Assembly (NCBI GenBank): GCA_963720735.1
Contig: CAVRGL010000001.1
Span: 682,001 to 746,000, forward strand
Reading direction: 5' to 3'
Source of the DNA: JBBRHQ01 sp963720735
GTDB lineage: Bacteria > Actinomycetota > Thermoleophilia > Solirubrobacterales > 70-9
Length of the DNA stretch: 64,000 nucleotides
Within the stretch, counting starts at the first letter, position 1; each line of letters starts with the position of its first letter. The notes below the pieces were generated by a model. That model worked only from the letters and a program-made list of their open reading frames with translations. It did not search any database and was not told the origin of the DNA. The position numbers and the translations under genes were made by a program. Of this stretch, positions 32,632-40,189 are shown piece by piece.

Positions 32632-33616
32632 GTGCCCCTCCTCCGCGCCCGGCGATGGACGACGTCGACCGCCGCGTTCAGCACCAGCACCATCAGCAGC
32701 AGGACGAAGGCGGCGGCGTACGCCTTGTTCGGCTGGTTGAGGTTCCCGGTCGGGGAGGCCTCGTAGACGAAGTTGGTCAGCGTCGTGCCCGCCCCCCGCA
32801 GGTAGTTGACCGGGAAGGGGCCGTCTGCCGGCGCGAAGTTCTGGGTGGCACCGAGCAGCACGACGATGATCGCGGTGTCGCCGATGATCCGGCCCAGGCC
32901 GAGCATCGCGCCGGTCGCGATCTGCGGCTGGCTCGTCGGCAGCAGGATGCGGCGCGTCGTCGCCGCCTTCGTCTTGCCGACCGCGTAGGAGGCCTCGCGA
33001 ACGTGCGCCGGGATCGCGTTGAGCCCCTCCCGCGTGCTGGCGACGATCAGCGGCAGCGCGACCAGCGAGAGCATCGCCGTTGCGGCGAAGAAGGAGCGCC
33101 CGAACACCACCCCATCGGAGGTCCTGCTGAGGAAGCCGAGCGCGGTGCTGCCGAAGATCACCGTGCCGAACAGCGCCAGGACGATCGAGGGGATGCCGGC
33201 GATCGCCTCGATCGTCGACTCGGTGATCCGCGCCAGCCCTGCCGGCCGGCCGTACTCGGTCAGCCAGACGGCGATCCCGACGCCCATCGGCAGGGCGAGC
33301 CCGATCCCCGTCACGGCGACGATCATCGTCCCCAGCAGGGCGTCACTGAAGCCCCCGGTCTGGCTCTCGCTGAACCCCGCCTTGGCAGGCGTCCACAGCA
33401 TCGAGGGCTTCAGGAAACGCAATCCCTGGACCAGCAGGTAGATGACGATCGCCACCGCGATCGCGCAGAACAGCAGGCCGAGTGCCCAGCAGATCGCCAG
33501 CCCGATCCGGTCCGAAAGCTCCAGGTCGCGCTCGAGTCCTGGGGACCCTGGACCGGCGGGGCGGGGGCAGCCGCGGGCGGAGCCGGGGCCGGGGGTGTCG
33601 CCAGCGATGACTCCAT
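32619..33616 (-). CDS. pstA: Phosphate ABC transporter permease PstA, reading frame interrupted near the N-terminus
   Basis: Permease partner of PstC. The clean part runs from about 33540 to 32619 with YRE-free helices, the IPSIVLALFG and REASYAVGKTKAATTRRILLP coupling loop. The natural start, ATG 33616, overlaps the pstC stop (TGATG) and reads MESSLATPPAPAP, but this frame leaves the permease frame at the GTCCCCAGG run (about 33539-33545). Adding one C restores a continuous protein through LERDLELSDRIGLAICWALG into helix 1. The span of 998 bases also fits a one-base deletion. Starting instead at the GTG at 33455 would cut helix 1. A sequence error in a homopolymer is the simplest reading. 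Confidence 0.85.
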
Positions 33617-34650
33617 CAGGCCGCCGCCCCGTACCTGCGCATCGAGCGCCGGGCGACGTACCCGGTCAGCGAGAACAAGGCCGCGGAGAAGAGCAGGACC
33701 GAGGCGATCGAGAACAGGGTCGCGTTCATCGGCGGCGATCCGAGCTGATCGATGTTCTTGATGATCGTCGGGGCGAAGGGCCGCGAGGGTTCGTAGAGGA
33801 AGATCAGCCCGTCGGCCGGGTTGGGGGCGAAGGCGACCGAGCCCGAGACCATCGCCAGCATCACCGCCTCGCCGATCGCGCGGGCCAGGGCCAGCACCGT
33901 CCCGGCGACGATCGCCGGGCGGGCGGTGCGAACCGCAATCTTCCACATCGTCCGCCAGCGGTTCACCCCGAGCGCCAGCGAGCCCTCGAGCCAGCTGGGG
34001 CGGACCGAGCGCAGGCCGTCGGAGAAGATCGAGACCATCATCGGGGCGATCATCACGGTGAGGATCAGCACCGCCGCGATCAGGCTGTAGCCGGTCAGGG
34101 AGATCACCCCGGCGACCGAGCTCTTCTGCTCCTCGGTGACCAGGTGGTTGCCGATGAAGGGAACGATCACCAGCACCCCGAGCAATCCGTAGATCACCGA
34201 CGGGACGCTGGCCAGGAAGCGGACCACCGGCTGCAGCACGTTCTTGATCGGCTCGGGTGCGAACTCGACGATGAAGACGGCGACGAAGAGCGAGGAGAAG
34301 AGGGCGATCAGGGTCGCCGCCCCGGTGATCAGCAGCGTGCTCCAGAGAAGGGGCCAGGCGTGGAAGGTGTAGACGTAGTGGCTTCCGGCCTCGCCGGAGA
34401 GATAGAGCGTGTTTAGCTGGTCCTCGACGTTGCCGGCGGCGCCGAACCAGGAGAGACCGTTGTGGGCGAAGGAGGGCCAGCCGCGCAGGAAGACGGAGAC
34501 GATCATCGCCAGCAGCAGGCCGACGACGAAGACGACCAGCGCGCCGAGCATCAGCTCGACGCGCCGGTCGGAGAACCGCAGCGGCGGGTCCTCCGGGAGG
34601 TGCTGCTCGTCGTCGATGAGCAGCACCTCCCCTCCTGAGGGCTCGATCAC
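33616..34650 (-). CDS. pstC: Phosphate ABC transporter permease PstC
   Basis: 344 residues, about six helices with a large extracytoplasmic loop (about residues 60-105). Landmarks: FLASVPSVIYGLLGVLVIVP, the EAA-like loop EGSLALGVNRWRTMWKIAVR, and ARAIGEAVMLAMVSG. The N-terminal cytoplasmic 30 residues are acidic and carry no known domain. Starts 18 bases after pstS and overlaps pstA. Confidence 0.95.
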   Translation of the reverse strand: MIEPSGGEVLLIDDEQHLPEDPPLRFSDRRVELMLGALVVFVVGLLLAMIVSVFLRGWPSFAHNGLSWFGAAGNVEDQLNTLYLSGEAGSHYVYTFHAWPLLWSTLLITGAATLIALFSSLFVAVFIVEFAPEPIKNVLQPVVRFLASVPSVIYGLLGVLVIVPFIGNHLVTEEQKSSVAGVISLTGYSLIAAVLILTVMIAPMMVSIFSDGLRSVRPSWLEGSLALGVNRWRTMWKIAVRTARPAIVAGTVLALARAIGEAVMLAMVSGSVAFAPNPADGLIFLYEPSRPFAPTIIKNIDQLGSPPMNATLFSIASVLLFSAALFSLTGYVARRSMRRYGAAA

Positions 34651-34668
34651 GGTTCCGTCCCGCTGTGG

Positions 34669-35487
34669 CTAGGAGCCCTTGTTGAACGCCGGGACCCCAC
34701 CTGCCCGGGCGATCACCTTCCCGGCCGCCTTGCTGCGACGCGCCCACTGCGCGAACTTGAGCACGTCCTTGTTCGGGTTGGCGGTGGGGACGACGAGGAA
34801 GATGTACCTGGTCAACGGGTACTTCAGCTTCTTGATCTGACTCGGGGTGCAGGTGTGGCCGTTGACCTTGACGGCGTGAAGCTTCTTGCTCCCCTGCCAG
34901 GCGAGGCCGGCGTAGCCGATCGCGTTGGCGTCCTGCTTGACGGCGTTGATCACGAGGCCGTCGGCGGTCAGCGCGTTGACGTTGCCCGAGGGCAGCTGGT
35001 TGTTGAGCACCGCCTGGAGGAAGAAGTTGTAGGTCCCTCCGTTGGTGTCACGGCCGACCGGGTCGATCGTCGTCGAGAGGTTCGAGCCGGGGACGGCGTT
35101 CCAGTTGGTGGTCAGCCCGGTGTAGATGTCCCGCAGCTTGCTGATCGAGATGTTCTGCAGGTGGTTGGCCCTGTTGACGTCGATGCAGAGCCCGTCGAGG
35201 TACATCTTGATGTAGGTCGTCCCGGCATCGCTGGGCAGCGGCAGTCGAGCCTGCCCGGCGAACTGGCTCTTGCCGTTCTGGACGTCCTTGACCCCTGCGT
35301 TGCCGCCGTTGGCGGTGTAGACGAAGCTGACGTTGCGGTGGAGCTTGTGATACTTCGCGAACAGCGCCTGGAGGACCGGCTGCGCGGCCACCGAGCCTGA
35401 CCCGATCAGGGTCTTGGCGCCGGCCGATGCCGGTGCGGCGAGCGCCAGCAGGGCGGCCACCGAGACGACAAGGGACTTGAGTCGCAT
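34669..35487 (-). CDS. pstS: Phosphate-binding protein PstS
   Basis: Exported phosphate-binding protein, about 272 residues. Signal peptide LVVSVAALLALAAPASAGAK without lipobox, then the phosphate loop GSGSVAAQPVLQALFAKYH and later DPVGRDTNGGTYNFF, which carries the Ser/Thr/Arg/Asp contacts of PstS. Two ATGs compete: AAAGGA is 8 bases before ATG 35487 but only 2 before ATG 35493, favouring 35487. First gene of the phosphate operon; no Streptomyces-type PHO box (GTTCACC repeats) was seen upstream. Confidence 0.92.
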   Translation of the reverse strand: MRLKSLVVSVAALLALAAPASAGAKTLIGSGSVAAQPVLQALFAKYHKLHRNVSFVYTANGGNAGVKDVQNGKSQFAGQARLPLPSDAGTTYIKMYLDGLCIDVNRANHLQNISISKLRDIYTGLTTNWNAVPGSNLSTTIDPVGRDTNGGTYNFFLQAVLNNQLPSGNVNALTADGLVINAVKQDANAIGYAGLAWQGSKKLHAVKVNGHTCTPSQIKKLKYPLTRYIFLVVPTANPNKDVLKFAQWARRSKAAGKVIARAGGVPAFNKGS

Positions 35488-35521
35488 TTTCATTGTCCTT
35501 TCGTTTGCAGTAATCTGGAGT

Positions 35522-35535
35522 AAGTTGATCGACTT
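35522..35535. promoter_or_regulatory. Candidate operator between pstS and a secreted-protein gene
   Basis: AAGTTGATCGACTT is symmetric at 12 of 14 positions and lies in the 99-base divergent region. A TTGCTA hexamer on the minus strand overlaps its edge. It may control pstS, the divergent gene, or both; the regulator is unknown. Confidence 0.35.
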
Positions 35536-35586
35536 TAGCAAGGTTCTGCGACGCAGGACCCCCGACACGAGATAACGGAGGTCTCA

Positions 35587-36213
35587 TTGATCATCAGACG
35601 ACTGTCCCTCAACAGGGTTGTGCCGATCGCAGCCCTTGCCGCGGTGCTCGCCATCGCGGTCACGGTCGCGCCATCGTTCGCCGGCTCCTTCCTCTCCAAC
35701 AAGAGGGCTGCGAGGGTCTACCTCTCGCAGAGAGAGGCGAACCGCGTCTTCCTCAAGAAGCAGGGAGCGGACCAGAAGTACCTGACCCAGAAGTCGGCGA
35801 GCACGGACTACGCGCCCCTGGAGGCGGTGCCGGTCGCCGCCGCCTCGGTCAGCAACGCGGTCTTCGGACCGGCCGGCTCGACCACCCCGGTCGACATCCC
35901 CACCTCGGGGACGACGTTCGATATGCCCGACACCGGGCTGGTCAAGCTGACCTTCACCGGGGCGTCGAACTGCACCGGTGACGTGGCAGGGGTTCCCTGC
36001 CCGGTGCAGATCCTCGTCGACGGCCTCAGCGTCGGGCAGGTCCCGTTCGACGTCACCGGCGCTCCCTCGCAGGCGCACTCGGTCACCCTGGTCACGGTGC
36101 TGACCGCCGGCGAGCACATCGCGAGCGCCCAGTACGCGGGCTCGAGCGACTCGAGCGTCAAGTTCAAGCTCTCGAGCTGGAACCTCTTCGCCGAGGGCTT
36201 CCCGGGCCAGTAG
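35587..36213 (+). CDS. Secreted protein of unknown function
   Basis: 208 residues, TTG start backed by GGAGG 7 bases upstream. Signal peptide to about residue 32 (VVPIAALAAVLAIAVTVAPSFAG), then a Lys/Arg-rich helical segment with a loose repeat (RVYLSQREANRVFLKKQG, ADQKYLTQKSA), then a beta-rich domain of about 130 residues with two cysteines (NCTGDVAGVPC) that may form a disulfide. The N-terminal segment is like the linkers found on surface proteins of Thermoleophilia. Divergent from pstS, so a phosphate-related or envelope role is possible but unproven. A perfect terminator follows. Confidence 0.75.
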   Translation: MIIRRLSLNRVVPIAALAAVLAIAVTVAPSFAGSFLSNKRAARVYLSQREANRVFLKKQGADQKYLTQKSASTDYAPLEAVPVAAASVSNAVFGPAGSTTPVDIPTSGTTFDMPDTGLVKLTFTGASNCTGDVAGVPCPVQILVDGLSVGQVPFDVTGAPSQAHSVTLVTVLTAGEHIASAQYAGSSDSSVKFKLSSWNLFAEGFPGQ

Positions 36214-36220
36214 TCCGGCA

Positions 36221-36252
36221 GCGCGGAGGCCGCCGAGGGGCGGCCTCCGCGC
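36221..36252 (+). terminator. Terminator-type hairpin
   Basis: Perfect 14-base stem GCGCGGAGGCCGCC / GGCGGCCTCCGCGC with a GAGG loop, 7 bases after the stop of the secreted-protein gene, followed by a pyrimidine-rich stretch. Confidence 0.75.
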
Positions 36253-36261
36253 CTCTCCCTC

Positions 36262-36310
36262 GCCGAACTGCACGTTTGGCGTCCATTGGAGCCCCAACCT
36301 TGCGTTCGGC
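36262..36310 (+). repeat. Palindromic repeat family B, copy 1
   Basis: 49 bases with arms GCCGAACTGCACGTTTGG and CCAACCTTGCGTTCGGC. The invariant left arm GCCGAACTGCACGTT recurs at 46140 and 62697. Here it lies between a terminator and the lipase gene. Confidence 0.75.
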
Positions 36311-36423
36311 GCGGGGGGCGCGCGGGGCGCTCCGAATCGGCGGGTGGCGTGTTCAGGCAGGATGAACCTGGGCCGGTGCGAAGTTCTAGGGTTAGGCCGG
36401 TCCCCCACGCGCCAGGAGAGAGC

Positions 36424-37638
36424 TTGAACCCCCACGCCGCACGCATCCGCACCGCGATCATCGTCGCCGCCGTCGCAGTCCTCGGGGCGGCGTTCGCCTC
36501 GAGCGCTGCTGCGAAGGTCCGCACCGGGCCCGCCGGCCTCGCCTTCTACCACCCGCCGAAGCACCTGCCCCGCGGGCACGGCCGGCTGATCTGGGCGCGC
36601 AAGGCGGGCGGGCTGGTGCCGCTGGCGAAGGCGGCGTCCACCAAGCTCGTCCTCTACACCTCGGTGACCCCGAACGGCAAGCGGGTCGCGGTCTCGGGCT
36701 CGGTCAGCGTCCCCAAGGGCAAGCCGCCCAAGCATGGGTGGCCGGTGATCAGCTACGCCCACGGGACCACCGGTACCGCCGACGTCTGCGCTCCCTCCCG
36801 CAACCACAAGGGCGCCCCGGCGAGCGCCTACATCTCCTACATCGACCCCGAGCAGAACGCCTGGCTGAAGGCCGGCTACGCGGTCCTCCGAACCGACTAC
36901 CAGGGGCTCGGGACCCCGGGGCCCCATCCGTACCTGATCGGCAAGTCCGAGGGGCGCAGCGTGCTCGACATCGTCCGCGCGGCCCGCGCGCTCGACCCGC
37001 GGATCGGCAAGCGCTTCCTGATCTCCGGGCACTCGCAGGGAGGCCACGCGGCGCTGTTCGCCGCCGGCGAGGCGGAGAGTTACGTCCCCGATCTGAAGCT
37101 CCACGGGACGGTCGCCTACGCGCCCGCGTCCCACATCCGCGAGCAGGCCGAAGTTCTGGACGTCCTCACCAGCCCAAGCCCGCTGACCGGGCTCGCGACT
37201 CTGATCCTCGAAGGCGCCACCACCCAATCCACGCCGGCCGTGCCGATCAGGCCGGGCCAGCTCCTCTCCGACCGGGTGCTCGGCTACTACCCGCTGGTAA
37301 AGCAGCTCTGCCTGCCGCAGCTGAACACCCCCAACCGGCTGGCCGGGATCCCCCCGGCGCAGATCATCCGCAGCGGCGCCGACACCACGGGGCTGTTCAA
37401 CCTGCTTTCGAAGCAGAACCCGGCGGTGAGGACGAAGCCGCCGGTGCTGGTTGCCCAGGGCGAGGCGGACAACACGGTGTTCAAGCCCTACACCGACCAG
37501 CTCGTCTCCCAGCTGCACGACCTCGGCGACCAGGTCACCTACAAGACCTATCCCGGCGTCGATCACGGCGGCGTGGTGAGCGCGGCGGAGAACGACGCCC
37601 TCGCCTTCTACCGCTCGAAGCTGCCGCCGAGGCACTGA
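36424..37638 (+). CDS. Secreted alpha/beta-hydrolase (secretory lipase family)
   Basis: 404 residues, exported lipase or esterase of the LIP-type family. The TTG start has AGGAGAG 3-9 bases upstream; the signal peptide ends near ASSAAAK (about residue 32). The oxyanion segment is SYAHGTTGTADVCAPS, the nucleophile elbow GHSQGGHAA (about residue 202), the acid in AQGEADNTVF and the histidine in GVDHGGVV. The start at 36424 is preferred over a longer frame that begins inside the repeat. No partner genes; likely acts on exogenous lipids or esters. Confidence 0.86.
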   Translation: MNPHAARIRTAIIVAAVAVLGAAFASSAAAKVRTGPAGLAFYHPPKHLPRGHGRLIWARKAGGLVPLAKAASTKLVLYTSVTPNGKRVAVSGSVSVPKGKPPKHGWPVISYAHGTTGTADVCAPSRNHKGAPASAYISYIDPEQNAWLKAGYAVLRTDYQGLGTPGPHPYLIGKSEGRSVLDIVRAARALDPRIGKRFLISGHSQGGHAALFAAGEAESYVPDLKLHGTVAYAPASHIREQAEVLDVLTSPSPLTGLATLILEGATTQSTPAVPIRPGQLLSDRVLGYYPLVKQLCLPQLNTPNRLAGIPPAQIIRSGADTTGLFNLLSKQNPAVRTKPPVLVAQGEADNTVFKPYTDQLVSQLHDLGDQVTYKTYPGVDHGGVVSAAENDALAFYRSKLPPRH

Positions 37639-37765
37639 TCTGAGCAACGTCCCGCCGACCGAGGCCGGACGCGACGATGCGACGGCAGAGGTCCTGACGC
37701 CGCCGGGGACGGTACGGCTACAGCGGTTCCTGCCGCGCTTCCACTGGGAGCTCCTCGCCTGCGGA

Positions 37766-38506
37766 GTGGCCGGGCACCTCCTGGTCGGGACCGACGCAGC
37801 CGAGGTCAGGCCCGGCGACCGCCTCGTGGTGCGGGAGATCGACGGGGTGCGCTGGCACCGCTGCCTGCGCTGCGACAGCTGGCTGCCTCTGGATCCTCCC
37901 GCAGATCCCGCCAGGCGCCATCCGCCGGGACGCGACGAGATCGAGCTGCCGCTCCGTGGCCGGCCGCTGAGGGACAAGTTCATCCTGCGCCTGATCGCGG
38001 TCGACAAGACCTTCCGCTTCCTGCTCTTCGGGGCGCTGGCGATCGGCGTCTTCCTGATCGCCGCCAACGAGAACGGGGTGCGCGACCTCTACTACCGGCT
38101 GCTCGCCGATTTCCGCGGCGACAGCGAGCTTCCCCAGCACGGGCTCCTGCACGAGATCGACCGCCTGCTCAACCTGCACACCGGGACCTTGGAGCTGGTC
38201 GGGGTCGGCCTCGCCGCCTACGCCGTGCTGCAGGCCACCGAGGCGGTCGGGCTGTGGATGACGAAGCGCTGGGCCGAGTATCTGACCTTCATCGCCACCG
38301 GGCTCTTCGTCCCGCTCGAGGTCTGGGAGCTGACCCTCAGCCAGACCCCGCTGAAGATCGCCGCGCTGCTGCTCAACCTGGCGATCCTCGCCTACCTGCT
38401 GTGGGCGAAGCGCCTCTTCGGGGTGCGCGGCGGGGCCGCCGCCGACGAGGCCCTGGCCGCCCGCGACGTCGGCTGGGAGTCGCTGCAGCGCACCGCCCCG
38501 CGCTGA
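37766..38506 (+). CDS. DUF2127 membrane protein
   Basis: Integral membrane protein of unknown function with four helices (about residues 82-105, 140-165, 175-195, 200-220 of the 246-residue form). It has a conserved soluble start with CLRCDSW, a CxxC pair. In the same frame upstream, from CTG 37640, the sequence reads RLQRFLPRFHWELLACG, which looks like genuine protein and is continuous with the domain. A GAGG sequence 7 bases before that CTG suggests the real start is there (288 residues). I list the first conventional start. Confidence 0.75.
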   Translation: MAGHLLVGTDAAEVRPGDRLVVREIDGVRWHRCLRCDSWLPLDPPADPARRHPPGRDEIELPLRGRPLRDKFILRLIAVDKTFRFLLFGALAIGVFLIAANENGVRDLYYRLLADFRGDSELPQHGLLHEIDRLLNLHTGTLELVGVGLAAYAVLQATEAVGLWMTKRWAEYLTFIATGLFVPLEVWELTLSQTPLKIAALLLNLAILAYLLWAKRLFGVRGGAAADEALAARDVGWESLQRTAPR

Positions 38507-38510
38507 GCGC

Positions 38511-39125
38511 TCAGGTCTGCTTCAGCACCGCGTACCAGATCCGCTCTGCCACCCTGGCAAGCTCGTCGCCGGTGCGCGCGAAGCGGCGGTAGAGCTCCCG
38601 CCGCGAGGTCACCTCGCGGATGTCGGAGACCTCGACCAGTGCCGACATCGCGGCCCTGTAGGTGTGCTCGAGGTGGCGGTGGTCCTTGACCGCCGCATCG
38701 GCGGGAACGGTCGCGTCGGCGGCGCCGTCGTGCTCGAGCTCGACGAAGGCGTCCTTGAGCCTCCTGGTGCCGTCGGCGAGCAGCCGGGCCATCTCGGCCA
38801 TCGCGGGGTCGGGCTCCGTGCCCATCACCTCCGCTTCGGAGACCATGTTCTTGGCGCTGTTCAGGACCTCGTCGAGCCCGCTCGAGAGCTCGAAGATATC
38901 CTCCGGCTCGAGGGGCGTCGAGAAGGCGGTGGTCAGCGCCTTGCGCAGCTCGCGCTTGTGGTCGTCGGCGTGGTGCTCGGCTGCGTGCAGCCGCTCGCTC
39001 GCCCCGGGGTCGCCCTCCGCCCAGGCGATCAGCGCGTCCATCCCCTCGATCGTGATCTCGGTCTGCTCTCGCAGCATCCCCAGGACGTCGGGGACCTGCG
39101 GGAGGAACCATCGTCGCGACCTCAT
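38511..39125 (-). CDS. DUF47 protein, PhoU-like Pit accessory
   Basis: 204-residue all-helical PhoU-related protein. Helical segments include MLREQTEITIEGMDALIAWAE divided over two helices, AEHHADDHKRELRKALTTAF with the E/D-HH-D metal-type motif, and LEPEDIFELSSGLDEVLNSA. DUF47 genes usually accompany Pit transporters and modulate their activity. Here ATG overlaps the pit stop (ATGA). Confidence 0.9.
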   Translation of the reverse strand: MRSRRWFLPQVPDVLGMLREQTEITIEGMDALIAWAEGDPGASERLHAAEHHADDHKRELRKALTTAFSTPLEPEDIFELSSGLDEVLNSAKNMVSEAEVMGTEPDPAMAEMARLLADGTRRLKDAFVELEHDGAADATVPADAAVKDHRHLEHTYRAAMSALVEVSDIREVTSRRELYRRFARTGDELARVAERIWYAVLKQT

Positions 39126-40126
39126 CCCAGCGCTCTCCACACGACAAGCGTAACCGCAGCCAGAGCCGCCGACGCGGGCAGGGTGAGCAGCCAGGCGAAG
39201 GCGATCGAGCGGACCACGGTCCAGCGCACGTGGGCCCAGCGACGACGGCTGCCGCCGACCCCGACCACCGACGAGGCGACCACCTGTGTCGTCGACACCG
39301 GCCCGCCGAGGTAGGTCGCCGGGAGGATCACCGCGGTCGAAGCAGTCTGGCTGGAGAAGCCGTCGATCGACGCCAGCCGGAAGATGCGCCTCCCGATCGT
39401 GCGGACGATCCTCCAGCCGCCGAGCGCGGTGCCGAGCGTCAGCGCGGCCCCGCAGACGAACTTGACCCAGAGGGGCACGGTGAGCGAGTCGATGTGCCCG
39501 GTGGCGAGCAGCAGCGCCGCGATCACGCCCATCGACTTCTGGGCGTCGTTGGCGCCGTGGCCGAAGGAGAGCGCCGCCGACATAACCCACTCCGCCGCGC
39601 GGATCGGCCGCCTGATCTCCTTCGTCGCCCGCCGCAGGGCCCGAACGTTGAGCCGCCCCAGAGCGAGCCCGAAGGCGACGCCGAGCACCGGTGATACCGC
39701 GAGAACGATCAGCACCCCGAGCACGCCGACCGGCTTGTGGCCCTCGAGGCCGCCCCAGTTGATCGCCCCGATGCCGGCCTCGGCCACCGCCGCGCCGCCC
39801 AGCCCTCCGACCAGGGCATGGGCGGAGCTCGAGGGCAGACCCCGTGACCAGGTGATCACGTTCCACACCGTCGCGGCGAGGACTCCCGAGCCGATCACGG
39901 CCACCGCCTCGTCGGGCGCGACTGTGACGATCCCGGCGATCGTGTCGGCGACCGCGGTCCCCACCAGCAGGGCCCCGAGCATGTTGAAGGTGGCGGAGAG
40001 GACGATCGCCTGCCCCGGGTTCGCCCCGCGGGTCGCGACCAGGGTGGCGATCGCGTTGGCCGCGTCGTGGAAGCCGTTGGTGAAGGAGAAGGCGATCGAG
40101 AAAGCGATGGCGAGGCCGAGCTCCAC
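39122..40126 (-). CDS. pit: Low-affinity inorganic phosphate transporter, PiT family
   Basis: Proton- or metal-coupled phosphate permease, 334 residues with about ten helices. The two inverted PiT repeats are visible: FTNGFHDAANAIATLVATR (about residue 14) and SFGHGANDAQKSMGVIAALL (about 185), as are the ALVGGLGGAAVA and GGWRIVRTIGRR segments. The GTG at 40126 places the first helix directly at the N-terminus; an upstream in-frame start would add a polar leader. Coupled to the DUF47 gene. Together with pstSCAB this gives both low- and high-affinity uptake. Confidence 0.92.
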   Translation of the reverse strand: MELGLAIAFSIAFSFTNGFHDAANAIATLVATRGANPGQAIVLSATFNMLGALLVGTAVADTIAGIVTVAPDEAVAVIGSGVLAATVWNVITWSRGLPSSSAHALVGGLGGAAVAEAGIGAINWGGLEGHKPVGVLGVLIVLAVSPVLGVAFGLALGRLNVRALRRATKEIRRPIRAAEWVMSAALSFGHGANDAQKSMGVIAALLLATGHIDSLTVPLWVKFVCGAALTLGTALGGWRIVRTIGRRIFRLASIDGFSSQTASTAVILPATYLGGPVSTTQVVASSVVGVGGSRRRWAHVRWTVVRSIAFAWLLTLPASAALAAVTLVVWRALG

Positions 40127-40189
40127 GGCCCCATCATCTCCCTGCCGTGCGATAGAACATATTGGTCTACCCAAGATTCAGGAGGTCGC

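Noticed and set aside
35488..35586. Streptomyces-type PHO box upstream of pstS
   Set aside because: No GTTCACC-like direct repeats are present; only an unrelated 14-base palindrome was found.
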